Source: an uncultured Bacilli bacterium (GTDB lineage: Bacteria; Bacillota_I; Bacilli_A; RF39; UBA660). From it: a stretch of DNA of 57,116 nt. The position numbers and the translations under genes are program-made. Position 1 is the first letter of the stretch; each line of letters opens with the position of its first letter. The stretch is from contig CANRFG010000006.1 in the NCBI GenBank assembly GCA_947629815.1, positions 1 to 57,116 on the forward strand, given 5' to 3'. Shown here one piece after another: positions 31,052 through 41,365 of this stretch. The notes beneath the pieces were generated by a model, which was not told the DNA's origin, did not search any database, and saw nothing but the letters and a program-made list of their open reading frames with translations.

Positions 31052-31889
31052 TAACTCAGCTCAGGCAGTAAAAGATAAATTAAGAATGATAGCAATAGAG
31101 AAAAATGTTGATTTTAATTCTGTAATGAGATTTTATATGTATGATAGATTTGTTGAGCGTTTATCAAAAAGCAAATATAATGATAATTTTATTTTAAAAG
31201 GTGGCTTTTATTTGAGCATTTTATTTGGAATTGATAATAGAAGTACTATGGATATAGATACTGCAATAAGAAAAACAGATTTTACAGAAGGAAATCTTAT
31301 TAAAATGATAACAGAAATAATCAATATTAATGTAAACGACAATGTTAAATTTAAAGTAGAAAGTATTAATCCAATCCGTGATGAAGATGAATATGGTGGA
31401 TTAAGAATTACAATTAATTTTATGTTAGATAATATTAAAGATAAGTTTCATATTGATTTAGTAACAGGAGATGAAATATATAGAGGACCAGATAGTTATA
31501 AATATGAATCATTGATAGGAAATGAAGTTTATAAAGTATGGTCATATAATCTTGAAACAGTACTCGCTGAAAAGATAGAAATAATACTTAGTAGGTTGGA
31601 AACAAGTAGTAGAATGAAAGATTATTATGATATTTATTTAATATATACATTTAAATTTGATAAAATCGATAAAAATAAATTTATAGGAGCAGTTGAAAGA
31701 ACATTTAAAAAAAGAGGATTTAATGATGATTTAATAACAAATTTAAATATTGTTAAGGAAAGTCATATTTTAAGTGATAAATGGACAAGGTATGCTAGAA
31801 AAAACAATTATGCTAGAGGAATTAATTTTGAAGAAATTTTATACTGCTTAGAACAATTTATAGAAATACTAGTTCCAATAACAGTATAG
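31032..31889 (+). CDS. abiEii: AbiEii-family nucleotidyltransferase toxin
   Basis: FILKGGFYLSILFGIDNRSTMDIDTAIR; YNLETVLAEKIEIILSR..RMKDYYDIYLI; 20-nt overlap with upstream gene. Confidence 0.9.
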   Translation: MVKRITSNSAQAVKDKLRMIAIEKNVDFNSVMRFYMYDRFVERLSKSKYNDNFILKGGFYLSILFGIDNRSTMDIDTAIRKTDFTEGNLIKMITEIININVNDNVKFKVESINPIRDEDEYGGLRITINFMLDNIKDKFHIDLVTGDEIYRGPDSYKYESLIGNEVYKVWSYNLETVLAEKIEIILSRLETSSRMKDYYDIYLIYTFKFDKIDKNKFIGAVERTFKKRGFNDDLITNLNIVKESHILSDKWTRYARKNNYARGINFEEILYCLEQFIEILVPITV

Positions 31890-31895
31890 AAAATA

Positions 31896-31942
31896 ATATG
31901 AAAGAAATACAGATTCAAAGTATTTATTTCATATCTTTTTTA
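31896..31942 (+). terminator. intrinsic terminator after abiEii
   Basis: ATATGAAAGAAATAC ... GTATTTATTTCATAT + T-rich. Confidence 0.8.
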
Positions 31943-32026
31943 TGTAAAAAAATGTATATATTTACATAAAAGCAAATTTTTATTAAAAAAAATGTTATAC
32001 TAATTATATATGGTAGAGGTGAAAAT

Positions 32027-33157
32027 ATGGGAATTTTAAAGATGTTTGTTAATGATAAAAAGAAAACAGAAGAAATTGTATCATCAGAAGTAGAAAAATA
32101 TGCTACAGCTTCTGTTAAAGAATTGGATGAAGATTTAATTCCAATTAAAAACAAGTTAAATACATATAGAGGTATTGTTGTATTTCCACAAGCACTTGAT
32201 TTTTATCCTATAGATAGACCACAAAATATATTAAGAACATTCGCTAAAAACGGATTTTTATGCTTCTTTTGTACAGATAACACTAAAATAAAATTAAAAG
32301 AAATAGAACCAAATTTATTTTTAATAAGCAACCAAGAAAGATTATTACCTTTATTAAGGGGACAAAAAGTTTTGTTTTTAATAACATATTTTTTACAATA
32401 TGCTTTTGCTCAAATGATTGAAAATAGAGTTATTTGGTTTGATATAATGGGTAAACTTGATAAGTATCAACATTATAATAATTATTCAATAGGTATATAT
32501 AAACAAATTATGAATGAAGCTTTAATAGCAACTTATAGAAAAGAACAATATAAAATTTATTATGAAGGTGTTAGAGAAAAAATTTTATTATTAAAAGATG
32601 GAGTTATGCAACAAGATTTTATTAATAACAATAATATAATAGGTGATGATGTTAAAAAATATTTATTTATGAATAAAAAAGTAATTGGATATTATGGAAA
32701 TATAGACCAAAATATAGATTTTGATTTGATTAAAAAAATAGATTCATTAAATACATATGTAATAATACTAATGGGATATTTAGATAATCCACTTGTAATT
32801 AAAGAGTATTCACTTCGTAATACATACATAATTCCAAGTAAGGATTACTCAGAATTAAAAAATTATATAACATATTTTGATTTAGTTTTTTTCCCACTTA
32901 AAGCTGATATTGATGAAGATTTATATGAAAAAACATTACAATGTAGCGCAATGAAAACAAAAGTAATAACATATGAATATAAAGAACTTTCAGATATAAC
33001 TTTACCAAATGTAATGTTTGTAAAAAATAAAGATGAATTAGTTAATAATTTAGATAAATTTATTGAAGATAAAGACTATGATTTACCAAAAGAAATAGAA
33101 GAAGCATTACAAAAATATAGTTGGGAAAGTGTAATAAATAAAGTATTGGTATTATAA
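32027..33157 (+). CDS. glycosyltransferase-like protein (GT1/GT4 fold)
   Basis: IVVFPQALDFYPIDRPQNILRTFAKNGFLCFFC; VIGYYGNIDQNIDFDLI. Confidence 0.65.
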   Translation: MGILKMFVNDKKKTEEIVSSEVEKYATASVKELDEDLIPIKNKLNTYRGIVVFPQALDFYPIDRPQNILRTFAKNGFLCFFCTDNTKIKLKEIEPNLFLISNQERLLPLLRGQKVLFLITYFLQYAFAQMIENRVIWFDIMGKLDKYQHYNNYSIGIYKQIMNEALIATYRKEQYKIYYEGVREKILLLKDGVMQQDFINNNNIIGDDVKKYLFMNKKVIGYYGNIDQNIDFDLIKKIDSLNTYVIILMGYLDNPLVIKEYSLRNTYIIPSKDYSELKNYITYFDLVFFPLKADIDEDLYEKTLQCSAMKTKVITYEYKELSDITLPNVMFVKNKDELVNNLDKFIEDKDYDLPKEIEEALQKYSWESVINKVLVL

Positions 33158-33190
33158 TTAAATTTATGTTAGAATATATATGGTGGTGTT

Positions 33191-34249
33191 ATGGATTTAG
33201 ATATTGCTTTAAAAATAATTTTAATGGTTTGTTGCACATTTTTCTTTGTTGCTTTATTTATTCCAATAGTAAAAAAAATAGCAAATCATGTTGGAGCACT
33301 TGATATACCAAATGAAAGAAAAGTTCATAAAGTACCTATGCCTAGATTAGGAGGTATAGGAATATATGCAGGATTTTTATTTGGATATATGATTTTTTGT
33401 GAACCAACTCCTCTTATGAATTCTGTTTTAATAGGAAGTTTTATAATAATATTTACGGGAATAGTAGATGATATTAAACCAGTAAAAGCAAAATATAAAT
33501 TAATAGGGCAATTTTTAGCAGCATTAATTGTTGTATGTTATGGTGGTTTATTAATTAGAGATTTAAGTGCATTCGGTTTTTATGTAAATTTTGGATATTT
33601 TTCTTATCCAATAACTATATTATTTATATTAGGTTGTATAAATTGTATGAATTTAATAGATGGGCTTGATGGTTTAGCAGGTGGCATAAGTTCTATATTC
33701 TTTTTAACAATTGGAATAATTGCTACTATGAAGGGAAGCTTTAATACAAGTTTTTTACTAACTTTTATAATGCTTGGTTCAACACTTGGATTTTTAGTTT
33801 ATAATTTTAATCCTGCTAGTATATTTATGGGTGATTCTGGAAGCATGTTTTTAGGATTTATTATATCTGTTATAACTTTAATGGGATATAAAAATGTTAT
33901 GATGTCTTCACTTATAATACCTTTATTAATACTTGCTATTCCAATATTAGATACTTTGTTTGCTATTATTAGAAGAAGTTTAAAAGGTGAAAAAGTGTCA
34001 GAACCTGATAAATATCATATACATCATCAATTATTAAATAGAAATTTAAGTCAAAGAGCAACTGTTGTATGTATATATGTAATAAATTTACTTTTTGCTT
34101 TTGCTTCTATTGTTTATGTATTAAAAGATAGAATACTTGGATATTTTATATATGGTGTTTTATTGTTAATTGTTGTATTTTTTGTAGCAAAAACAAATGT
34201 TGTTTTTGAACATAAACATAAAAACGATTCTAAAAGTTCTAAAAAATAG
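33191..34249 (+). CDS. tagO: undecaprenyl-phosphate sugar-1-phosphate transferase, TagO/WecA-like
   Basis: GALDIPNERKVHKVPMPRLGGIGIYAGF; CINCMNLIDGLDGLAGG; FMGDSGSMFLGF; DKYHIHHQLL. Confidence 0.92.
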   Translation: MDLDIALKIILMVCCTFFFVALFIPIVKKIANHVGALDIPNERKVHKVPMPRLGGIGIYAGFLFGYMIFCEPTPLMNSVLIGSFIIIFTGIVDDIKPVKAKYKLIGQFLAALIVVCYGGLLIRDLSAFGFYVNFGYFSYPITILFILGCINCMNLIDGLDGLAGGISSIFFLTIGIIATMKGSFNTSFLLTFIMLGSTLGFLVYNFNPASIFMGDSGSMFLGFIISVITLMGYKNVMMSSLIIPLLILAIPILDTLFAIIRRSLKGEKVSEPDKYHIHHQLLNRNLSQRATVVCIYVINLLFAFASIVYVLKDRILGYFIYGVLLLIVVFFVAKTNVVFEHKHKNDSKSSKK

Positions 34250-34318
34250 AACTTTTTTTGTAAATAATAGTAAAAAGCTGGAATAAATATTAAAAAAAAT
34301 GTATAAATATGGTATAAT
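34234..34318 (+). repeat. direct repeat copy 1 (terminator + promoter block)
   Basis: AAGTTCTAAAAAATAGAACTTTTTTTGTAAATAATAGTAAAAA...TTAAAAAAAATGTATAAATATGGTATAAT; near-identical to 42034-42117. Confidence 0.88.
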
Positions 34319-34352
34319 CAATATATGTAGTTTTACTTTTTTGAGGTGTAAT

Positions 34353-36068
34353 ATGAAAACATTTTTAGTAGGGTATACAGGTTTTGTAGGATCAAATTTA
34401 AATAATGAATACAAATTTGATAAAGTATTTAATTCTAAAAATATAGAAGATGCATTTAACGAAAATCCTGATCTTCTAGTTTATAGTGGAGTTCCTGCAC
34501 AAAAATTTATTGCTAATCAAAATCCTGATGAGGATTTCAATGTAATAAAAAATGCAATTGAGAATATTGAAAAAATTAATCCTAAGAAGATTGTATTAAT
34601 ATCAACAATTGATGTTTATGAAGCACCAGTTAATGTTGATGAAGATGATATTCCAGAAAATAACCCAGAAGCATATGGTAAGAATAGAAGATATTTGGAA
34701 AAATGGATCGAAGGAAATTTTAAAGATTATTTAATAGTAAGGCTTCCTGGATTATATGGTGAAAATATTAAAAAAAATTTTATTTATGATTTAATAAATT
34801 ATATACCAACTATGTTAAAAGACACTAAGTATAATGAATTAATAAATATTTGCCCTGAAATATCTAATTATTACACATTAGGTAAAAATAATTTTTATGA
34901 ATGTAAAAAATTAGATAATAATGAAAAAACTAAATTAAAAAAACTTTTAAACCAAGTTAATTTTTCGGCTCTAAATTTTACAGATAGCCGTGGTTCATTT
35001 CAATTTTACAATTTAGAATATTTATGGAAACATATAGAAATAGCTTTAAAAAACAATATAAAAATACTTAATATTGCAACAGAACCAATCACAATAAGTG
35101 AACTATATCAATATATCTATAACGAAAAATTTAATAATGAGTTATCTGGGAAAATACCAAGTTATAATTTTAAAACTAAATATGCTGAAATATTTAATGG
35201 AAAAGATGGTTATATACTGAATAAAGAGTATATTTTAGAAGATATTAAAAATTTTGTTAATAGAAAAGTTCAAACTTTACAAATGTGTATATCAAATATT
35301 GCTTGGAATAATGTAAATGATGCGGAAATATATGATTATTTAAAATTAAGAGGAATCAATCATATTGAAATAGCGCCAACTAAATTAGTTGGTGAAGATC
35401 CTTATAATAATTTAGAAAAGGCTGAATTAAAAGCTAGAGAATTAAAGGAAAAATATGCTATTAACATATCTTCAATTCAATCTGTCTGGTATGGCAGAAC
35501 TGAAAATATTTTTAAAGATGAAGATGATTATAATAATTTGTTAGAGTATACAAAAAAGGCTATAGAATTTGCTCATGTAATAAATTGTTCCAATATTGTA
35601 TTTGGATGTCCTAAAAATAGAAATATAACAAATTATAATGAAGATTATCCAAAAGCCATTAAATTTTTTCAAGAAGTAGGGCAATACGCTAAAGATAAAA
35701 ATGTTACTATTGCTATTGAGCCAAATCCAACTATATATAACACTAATTTTTTAAATACCACAGAAGAAGCATTGAATTTTGTAAAAGATGTTAATAACCA
35801 AAATATTAAAATAAATTATGATTTAGGAACTGTAATAGCAAATAATGAAAGTTTAAGCATATTAGAAGAAAATATTGATTATATTAATCATGTTCATATC
35901 AGTGAACCTAATTTAGCTTTAATTGAAAAAAGAAAACTTCATAAAGAGTTAATAGAAATTTTGAAAAAGAAAAATTATGATAAACTAATTTCTATTGAAA
36001 TGAAAGAAAATTCTGTTACTGATGTAAAAAAAATTATTGATTATGTTAATAACTTAATAAGAGGATGA
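34353..36068 (+). CDS. fusion: NAD-dependent epimerase/dehydratase-like + xylose isomerase-like TIM barrel
   Basis: MKTFLVGYTGFVGSNL Rossmann start; YGKNRRYLEKW; from approx residue 310 TLQMCISNIAWNN...GINHIEIAPTKLVG...VTIAIEPNPTIYNTNFLNT...INYDLGTVIANN...HVHISEPNL. Confidence 0.8.
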   Translation: MKTFLVGYTGFVGSNLNNEYKFDKVFNSKNIEDAFNENPDLLVYSGVPAQKFIANQNPDEDFNVIKNAIENIEKINPKKIVLISTIDVYEAPVNVDEDDIPENNPEAYGKNRRYLEKWIEGNFKDYLIVRLPGLYGENIKKNFIYDLINYIPTMLKDTKYNELINICPEISNYYTLGKNNFYECKKLDNNEKTKLKKLLNQVNFSALNFTDSRGSFQFYNLEYLWKHIEIALKNNIKILNIATEPITISELYQYIYNEKFNNELSGKIPSYNFKTKYAEIFNGKDGYILNKEYILEDIKNFVNRKVQTLQMCISNIAWNNVNDAEIYDYLKLRGINHIEIAPTKLVGEDPYNNLEKAELKARELKEKYAINISSIQSVWYGRTENIFKDEDDYNNLLEYTKKAIEFAHVINCSNIVFGCPKNRNITNYNEDYPKAIKFFQEVGQYAKDKNVTIAIEPNPTIYNTNFLNTTEEALNFVKDVNNQNIKINYDLGTVIANNESLSILEENIDYINHVHISEPNLALIEKRKLHKELIEILKKKNYDKLISIEMKENSVTDVKKIIDYVNNLIRG

Positions 36069-36072
36069 TAGA

Positions 36073-36876
36073 ATGAAACAAAAAATTAAGGGAGTACCAA
36101 ATTTTATAGCTAAAGAATTTGATGAAAAAAAACATAAGTATTGTTTATGTATTCCAATCATAAATGAAGGGGAAAGAATAAAAAAAGAGTTAGAAAGAGC
36201 TAAAAATCATAATATATCTTCACTATTAGATATAATAATTTGTGATGGTGATTCAACTGATGGTTGTACTGATGAAAAATCTTTAAAAGAATTAGAAGTA
36301 AATACTTTACTTATTAAAAAGGATAATGGTAAACAAGGAGCTCAATTGAGAATGGGAATATATTGGGCTTTAAAAAGAGGCTATGAAGGAATAATAACAA
36401 TTGATGGTAATAACAAGGATAGTATTGAAGATGTTCCAAAGTTTATTCAAAAACTAGAAGAAGGCTATGATTTTGTTCAAGGATCAAGATTTATTAAAGG
36501 TGGTAAAGCTATAAATACTCCACTAATTAGATATTTATCAGTACGATTAATACATGCCCCAATAATATCATTAACAGCAAGAAAATGGTATACTGATACT
36601 ACAAATGCTTATAGAGCTTACTCTAAAAAATATTTAACTAATAATGAAGTTCAACCTTTAAGAGATATTTTTATGAATTATGAATTATTGGCGTATTTAT
36701 CAGTTAAGGCTGACCAGTTAAAAATGAAAACATGTGAAATTCCAGTTACAAGAGAATATCCTAAAAAAGGAAAAACTCCAACTAAAATAAGTAAATTTAA
36801 AGGAAACTTTGAATTGTTTAAAGTATTGTTTAAAAATTTATTCCATAAGTATGATGTAAAGTATGAAAAAAAATAA
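36073..36876 (+). CDS. glycosyltransferase family 2
   Basis: YCLCIPIINEGERIKKELERA; IICDGDSTDGCTD; ITIDGNNKDSIEDVPKFI. Confidence 0.85.
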   Translation: MKQKIKGVPNFIAKEFDEKKHKYCLCIPIINEGERIKKELERAKNHNISSLLDIIICDGDSTDGCTDEKSLKELEVNTLLIKKDNGKQGAQLRMGIYWALKRGYEGIITIDGNNKDSIEDVPKFIQKLEEGYDFVQGSRFIKGGKAINTPLIRYLSVRLIHAPIISLTARKWYTDTTNAYRAYSKKYLTNNEVQPLRDIFMNYELLAYLSVKADQLKMKTCEIPVTREYPKKGKTPTKISKFKGNFELFKVLFKNLFHKYDVKYEKK

Positions 36877-36997
36877 ATATTTTCTGAATTAAGAAGTAAA
36901 AATACTGAAAATAAAATTTAATATAAAGTTTTAAATGAAAAATATAGTTTATTTTAACTTTACTAAATTATATAGTAAAAGGCAAGTAGGTGTAATA

Positions 36998-38131
36998 ATG
37001 AAATATGATAAAATAATTATAGGTGCTGGTTTATATGGTTTATATTCAGCATTGTATTGTGGCAAAAAGGGTGAGAAAGTAATAGTGCTAGAAAAAGATA
37101 ATGAAGCGTTTAAAAGAGCTACCTATATAAATCAAGCTAGAGTTCATATGGGTTATCATTATCCAAGATCATTTTCTACGGCTATTAAATCAGCAAATTA
37201 TTTTGAAAGATTTAATAAAGATTATGGATTTTCAATTTTAAGAGATTTTGATCAAATATATGCAACTAGTTCTAAATTTTCTTGGACAAATGCTGAACAA
37301 TTTAAAAAATTTTGCAAAAATGCTAATATTTTATGTGATGAGGTACCAACAACTAAGTATTTTAAAGAAGGAATGTGCGATGGATGTTTTTTAACTAAAG
37401 AATATACATATGATGCACAAATATTAAAAGATTATTTTTTAAAGGAAATATCTAAATACAAAAATATAACTTTGGAATTTAATGTTGATATAAAAAAGAT
37501 AGAAAAAAAAGATAAAGTTTATGAGATAACAACTGAAGATAAAAAGTATACTAGTGGTTTTGTTTTAAATTCTACTTATGCTAGTATAAATCAAATATTA
37601 AAGCTTTTAGATAACAATGCAGAACCATTTAAAATTAAATATGAATTATGTGAAATAATATTATGCACAGTTTCAGAAAAATTTAAAAATGTTGGAATAA
37701 CTGTTATGGATGGTCCATTTTTCTCAATTATGCCATTTGGTAAAACAGGTTATCACTCATTAACATCAGTAACATTTACTCCTCATATTACTTCATATGA
37801 TAGTTTGCCTACTTTTCCATGTCAAAAGAATGCCGAAAAATTAATACCAGGGTATTGTAATCCTGACAAGTTAGGTAATTGTAATGATTGCCCAGCAAAA
37901 CCAAAAAGTGCATGGCCTTATATGTCAAACTTGGCTAGAAAATATTTAAAAGAAGAATTTGGATTTGAATATGTAGGATCATTGTTTTCAATGAAACCAA
38001 TTTTACTAGCTTCAGAAATAGATGATTCCAGACCAACAGTAATTAAAACATTTTCTACAAATCCAACATTTGTAAGTGTTTTATCTGGAAAAATAAATAC
38101 CGTATATGATTTAGAGGAGGTTTTAAAATGA
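36998..38131 (+). CDS. FAD-dependent oxidoreductase (DAO-like)
   Basis: YDKIIIGAGLYGLYSALYCGKKGEKVIVLEKD nucleotide-binding motif; ATG 36998. Confidence 0.82.
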   Translation: MKYDKIIIGAGLYGLYSALYCGKKGEKVIVLEKDNEAFKRATYINQARVHMGYHYPRSFSTAIKSANYFERFNKDYGFSILRDFDQIYATSSKFSWTNAEQFKKFCKNANILCDEVPTTKYFKEGMCDGCFLTKEYTYDAQILKDYFLKEISKYKNITLEFNVDIKKIEKKDKVYEITTEDKKYTSGFVLNSTYASINQILKLLDNNAEPFKIKYELCEIILCTVSEKFKNVGITVMDGPFFSIMPFGKTGYHSLTSVTFTPHITSYDSLPTFPCQKNAEKLIPGYCNPDKLGNCNDCPAKPKSAWPYMSNLARKYLKEEFGFEYVGSLFSMKPILLASEIDDSRPTVIKTFSTNPTFVSVLSGKINTVYDLEEVLK

Positions 38132-39060
38132 ATAAAGAAAAAAATTTCGTTTCAGCAGTTGTATATGTAAGGAATAATGAAAATAATATTGCTAAATTTA
38201 TTAAGGAGTTAAATAAGGTATTAAAAACTAACTTTCTTAAATATGAAATTATTTTTGTAAATGATTGTTCAACTGATAATACTGTTTATGAAATTAAAAA
38301 GTTAGTTAAAACTTTGGATACTGCTAGTATAAGCATAATAAATATGAGTATGTATCAGGGAAAAGAAATTGCTATGAATGCTGGTGTTGATTTATCAATT
38401 GGTGATTTTGTTTATCAATTTGATACAATTTTAATGGATTACGATCCTAATGTTATATTTGATATTTATAAAAAATCATTAGAAGAGTATGATATTGTTA
38501 ATGCCGTTCCAAATAAAAAGAGAAAAGTTTCTTCCAAACTATTTTATAAAATATTTAATAAACATGCTAATTTATCTTATAAATTAGATACTGAAACTTT
38601 TAAAATAATATCACGACGAGCAATAAATAGAATTTATGCAATAAACAAAACAGTGCCTTATAGAAAAGCAATCGAAGCTGGTAGTGGCTTAAGAATGGCG
38701 AATGTAGAATATGAAGTAGTTAATAATGTTGATTATAAATTAGATAAAACAATTCAAAAAGAAAGAAGAAAAACCGCTGTAAATTCTTTAATATTATTTA
38801 CTGATGTAAGTTATAAAATAGCCTTAACTTTATCACTTATAATGATGCTTTTAGTCGTATTAACTGGTTGTTATACAGTTGTTATATTTTTAAGAAATGA
38901 AGCTATTAAAGGTTGGACAACAACTATGTTATTTTTAGCTTTTGGATTCTTTGGTATATTTTTAATATTTACAATTATAATTAAGTATTTATCTATTATT
39001 TTAAATCTCGTTTTCAAAAAAACTGATTTTCTAATTGAATCTGTACAAAAAATAAAATAG
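38128..39060 (+). CDS. GtrB/DPM1-like polyprenyl-phosphate glycosyltransferase (GT2 with two C-terminal TM helices)
   Basis: EIIFVNDCSTDNTVYEIKKL; MYQGKEIAMNAGVDLSIGDFVYQFDTI; two C-terminal hydrophobic segments. Confidence 0.82.
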   Translation: MNKEKNFVSAVVYVRNNENNIAKFIKELNKVLKTNFLKYEIIFVNDCSTDNTVYEIKKLVKTLDTASISIINMSMYQGKEIAMNAGVDLSIGDFVYQFDTILMDYDPNVIFDIYKKSLEEYDIVNAVPNKKRKVSSKLFYKIFNKHANLSYKLDTETFKIISRRAINRIYAINKTVPYRKAIEAGSGLRMANVEYEVVNNVDYKLDKTIQKERRKTAVNSLILFTDVSYKIALTLSLIMMLLVVLTGCYTVVIFLRNEAIKGWTTTMLFLAFGFFGIFLIFTIIIKYLSIILNLVFKKTDFLIESVQKIK

Positions 39061-39067
39061 GTGATTT

Positions 39068-41020
39068 ATGATGAATAAAAAGAAATCAATATATATATAT
39101 ATATTATCAATATTAAATGCTATATATTTAATCTATTTAATATGTAGACCATATAAATATCCAGTATTAGGTATTTTATTAATATCCATAATTATAATTC
39201 TTTTAGATATTTATTTAACACATAAATGGTTAAAAGGTGTAAAAAAAGGTAAATTACATTCAAATAAAAAGAAATTAATTTTATATACTGGATTTAGTAC
39301 ATTATTTTTAATATTGTATTTTTGTGTATGTGGAGGGGTTAAATTTTTTACAAACACTTACCAAGATGCAAAAATTGTTTTTAGTAAAGAAGATATATCT
39401 CAATCTTTTATTACTAGTATAACTATAGACAATGAAGTATTTAATAATTCTAATAATAAGTTTTATGATGATTTAGGAACAGAGAATACCAAAATAAAAT
39501 TTAAATTAGAAGAAAATAATGCAACATTGACGATAGAAGATGCTCGAAGCGGAGTAATTACATTAAATAAAACTAGTGATGGAATGAAAGTAAAAGATGG
39601 TGAAAATAATCGTACAATAAAATTAGAAGATAACGAAGCCACAGAATATGAAATTGGATCATTATCAGTTTTTGATGGTAAATCAGTTATAAGGTCAATT
39701 ATATCCTTAGAATTAATATTGTTTGTAACATTTATGATAGTATCATATTTAATGAATATAAATAATAAAAATAAGAAAAATATTATTATATCAATTTTAA
39801 TAATTTTATTAATAGGTCTATATTATTACCAAACAACAAGAATAGGAAATTTATATCCTGATTCACACGGGTATATTAATTATAATTTTCAAGACTTATT
39901 AAAATTAAAATTAAATGATCGAACTCCAGTGTATCCATTAATAATAAGAATAATTAGGTTATGCTTTGGTATTAATAATTATTTAAGAATTGTATCTTTC
40001 TTTCAATACATTGTATGGTTTATATCAATGATATATTTATATAAATTATTAGAAATATTAATAAAAAATAAAAAATTAGTATTTCTATCAACAATATTGT
40101 ATTCCCTAATGACATCAATTGTTGGTTGGAATAATGTAATTTTAACTGAATCTCTAGCCTTATCAGGAACGGTAATATACATATATTATGTAATTAAGTA
40201 TATAAAAGAAAATAAATTATCAAGCATTATGAAAGCTATAGTCTTATCATTAATATTAACTTTCCATAGACCAACTGCTATAATATTAGTATTCTTTTTA
40301 CCAATATTTTGGATAGTAAGATTTATTTTTGAAAGAGAGCATATAAGGAATGATATAAAAGGTTTTATAGGAAGTACGCTATCCGTTATAGTAATAGTAA
40401 TTTATGCAATATTATTTCATAGAACCTATAATATATATTCCATTACATCTGCAATGGTTAGACAAAATCTTTATGTGAATATGTATAGTGGATTTTATAA
40501 AAATAGTAATGATGAACAATTTATTTACAGAGTAGAACAAGCTATTGCTAATAATCCTAATAACAAGTGGCAAGGATTAGGAGAAGTGAAATCACAATAT
40601 TCAAATGAAGATTTAGTAAGGATTAATAGGCAATGTAAATTAAATAATATTAAAGGGTATTTAAGGTATTTAGTAAATTTAACTGTAAGTAATATGCCTA
40701 TAGAGTTTAGTAGTTATTCTTTTACAACAATAAATTCTAGTGTAAATATAATAAACCAATTTATATCTAGTTCAATTAATATTATAACATTTGCAAGTGT
40801 TTATTTAGCAATTATAATAGAATTTATAATATTTATTTATAAATGGATTAAAGATAAAAAAATTCCATGGTTAGATGGCGGTTTATTTGCTTTTCCACTA
40901 GTAATAGTTGCATCAACATTCATAGGAACTAATGCAGAGTTTATGCGTACTGCTATATGTGCAGTTCCATTCACTTTTATTACATATATTTTATTAATAT
41001 CAAGGATAATTAAGGAGTGA
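39068..41020 (+). CDS. polytopic membrane protein, GT-C-like glycosyltransferase
   Basis: Multiple TM; YPDSHGYINYNF and DRTPVYPLIIRIIRL motifs; position beside GtrB-like gene. Confidence 0.6.
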   Translation: MMNKKKSIYIYILSILNAIYLIYLICRPYKYPVLGILLISIIIILLDIYLTHKWLKGVKKGKLHSNKKKLILYTGFSTLFLILYFCVCGGVKFFTNTYQDAKIVFSKEDISQSFITSITIDNEVFNNSNNKFYDDLGTENTKIKFKLEENNATLTIEDARSGVITLNKTSDGMKVKDGENNRTIKLEDNEATEYEIGSLSVFDGKSVIRSIISLELILFVTFMIVSYLMNINNKNKKNIIISILIILLIGLYYYQTTRIGNLYPDSHGYINYNFQDLLKLKLNDRTPVYPLIIRIIRLCFGINNYLRIVSFFQYIVWFISMIYLYKLLEILIKNKKLVFLSTILYSLMTSIVGWNNVILTESLALSGTVIYIYYVIKYIKENKLSSIMKAIVLSLILTFHRPTAIILVFFLPIFWIVRFIFEREHIRNDIKGFIGSTLSVIVIVIYAILFHRTYNIYSITSAMVRQNLYVNMYSGFYKNSNDEQFIYRVEQAIANNPNNKWQGLGEVKSQYSNEDLVRINRQCKLNNIKGYLRYLVNLTVSNMPIEFSSYSFTTINSSVNIINQFISSSINIITFASVYLAIIIEFIIFIYKWIKDKKIPWLDGGLFAFPLVIVASTFIGTNAEFMRTAICAVPFTFITYILLISRIIKE

Positions 41021-41068
41021 TGAAAAATAATTGCGTCGTTAAAGAAAAATAAAAAAGGAATTTTATTA

Positions 41069-41365
41069 ATGCTAGTATCGTCTATATTTGCCTGTACAGG
41101 TCAATTATTATGGAAATTATCTGCTAATGGTAATATAATATTGTTATTATGTGGCTTCTGTTTATATGGTTTAGGTGCATTAGTTATGCTCTATGCTTAT
41201 AAGTTTGGAAGTTTATCAGTTCTTCAACCTATTTTAAGTGCTAACTATATTTTTACAATTATTTTAGGGGGATTAATTTTAAAAGAAGTGATAACAATTA
41301 AAAAGGTTATAGGAATACTTATTATTATGGTGGGTGTCATTCTAATTGGAGGTGGCGAAAAATGA
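41069..41365 (+). CDS. EamA/SMR-like half transporter (ArnE-like flippase subunit), true start probably upstream
   Basis: Four TM; ACTGQLLWKLSANGN; GSLSVLQPILSANYIFTIILGGLILKEVITIKKVIGILIIMVGVILI. Confidence 0.78.
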   Translation: MLVSSIFACTGQLLWKLSANGNIILLLCGFCLYGLGALVMLYAYKFGSLSVLQPILSANYIFTIILGGLILKEVITIKKVIGILIIMVGVILIGGGEK

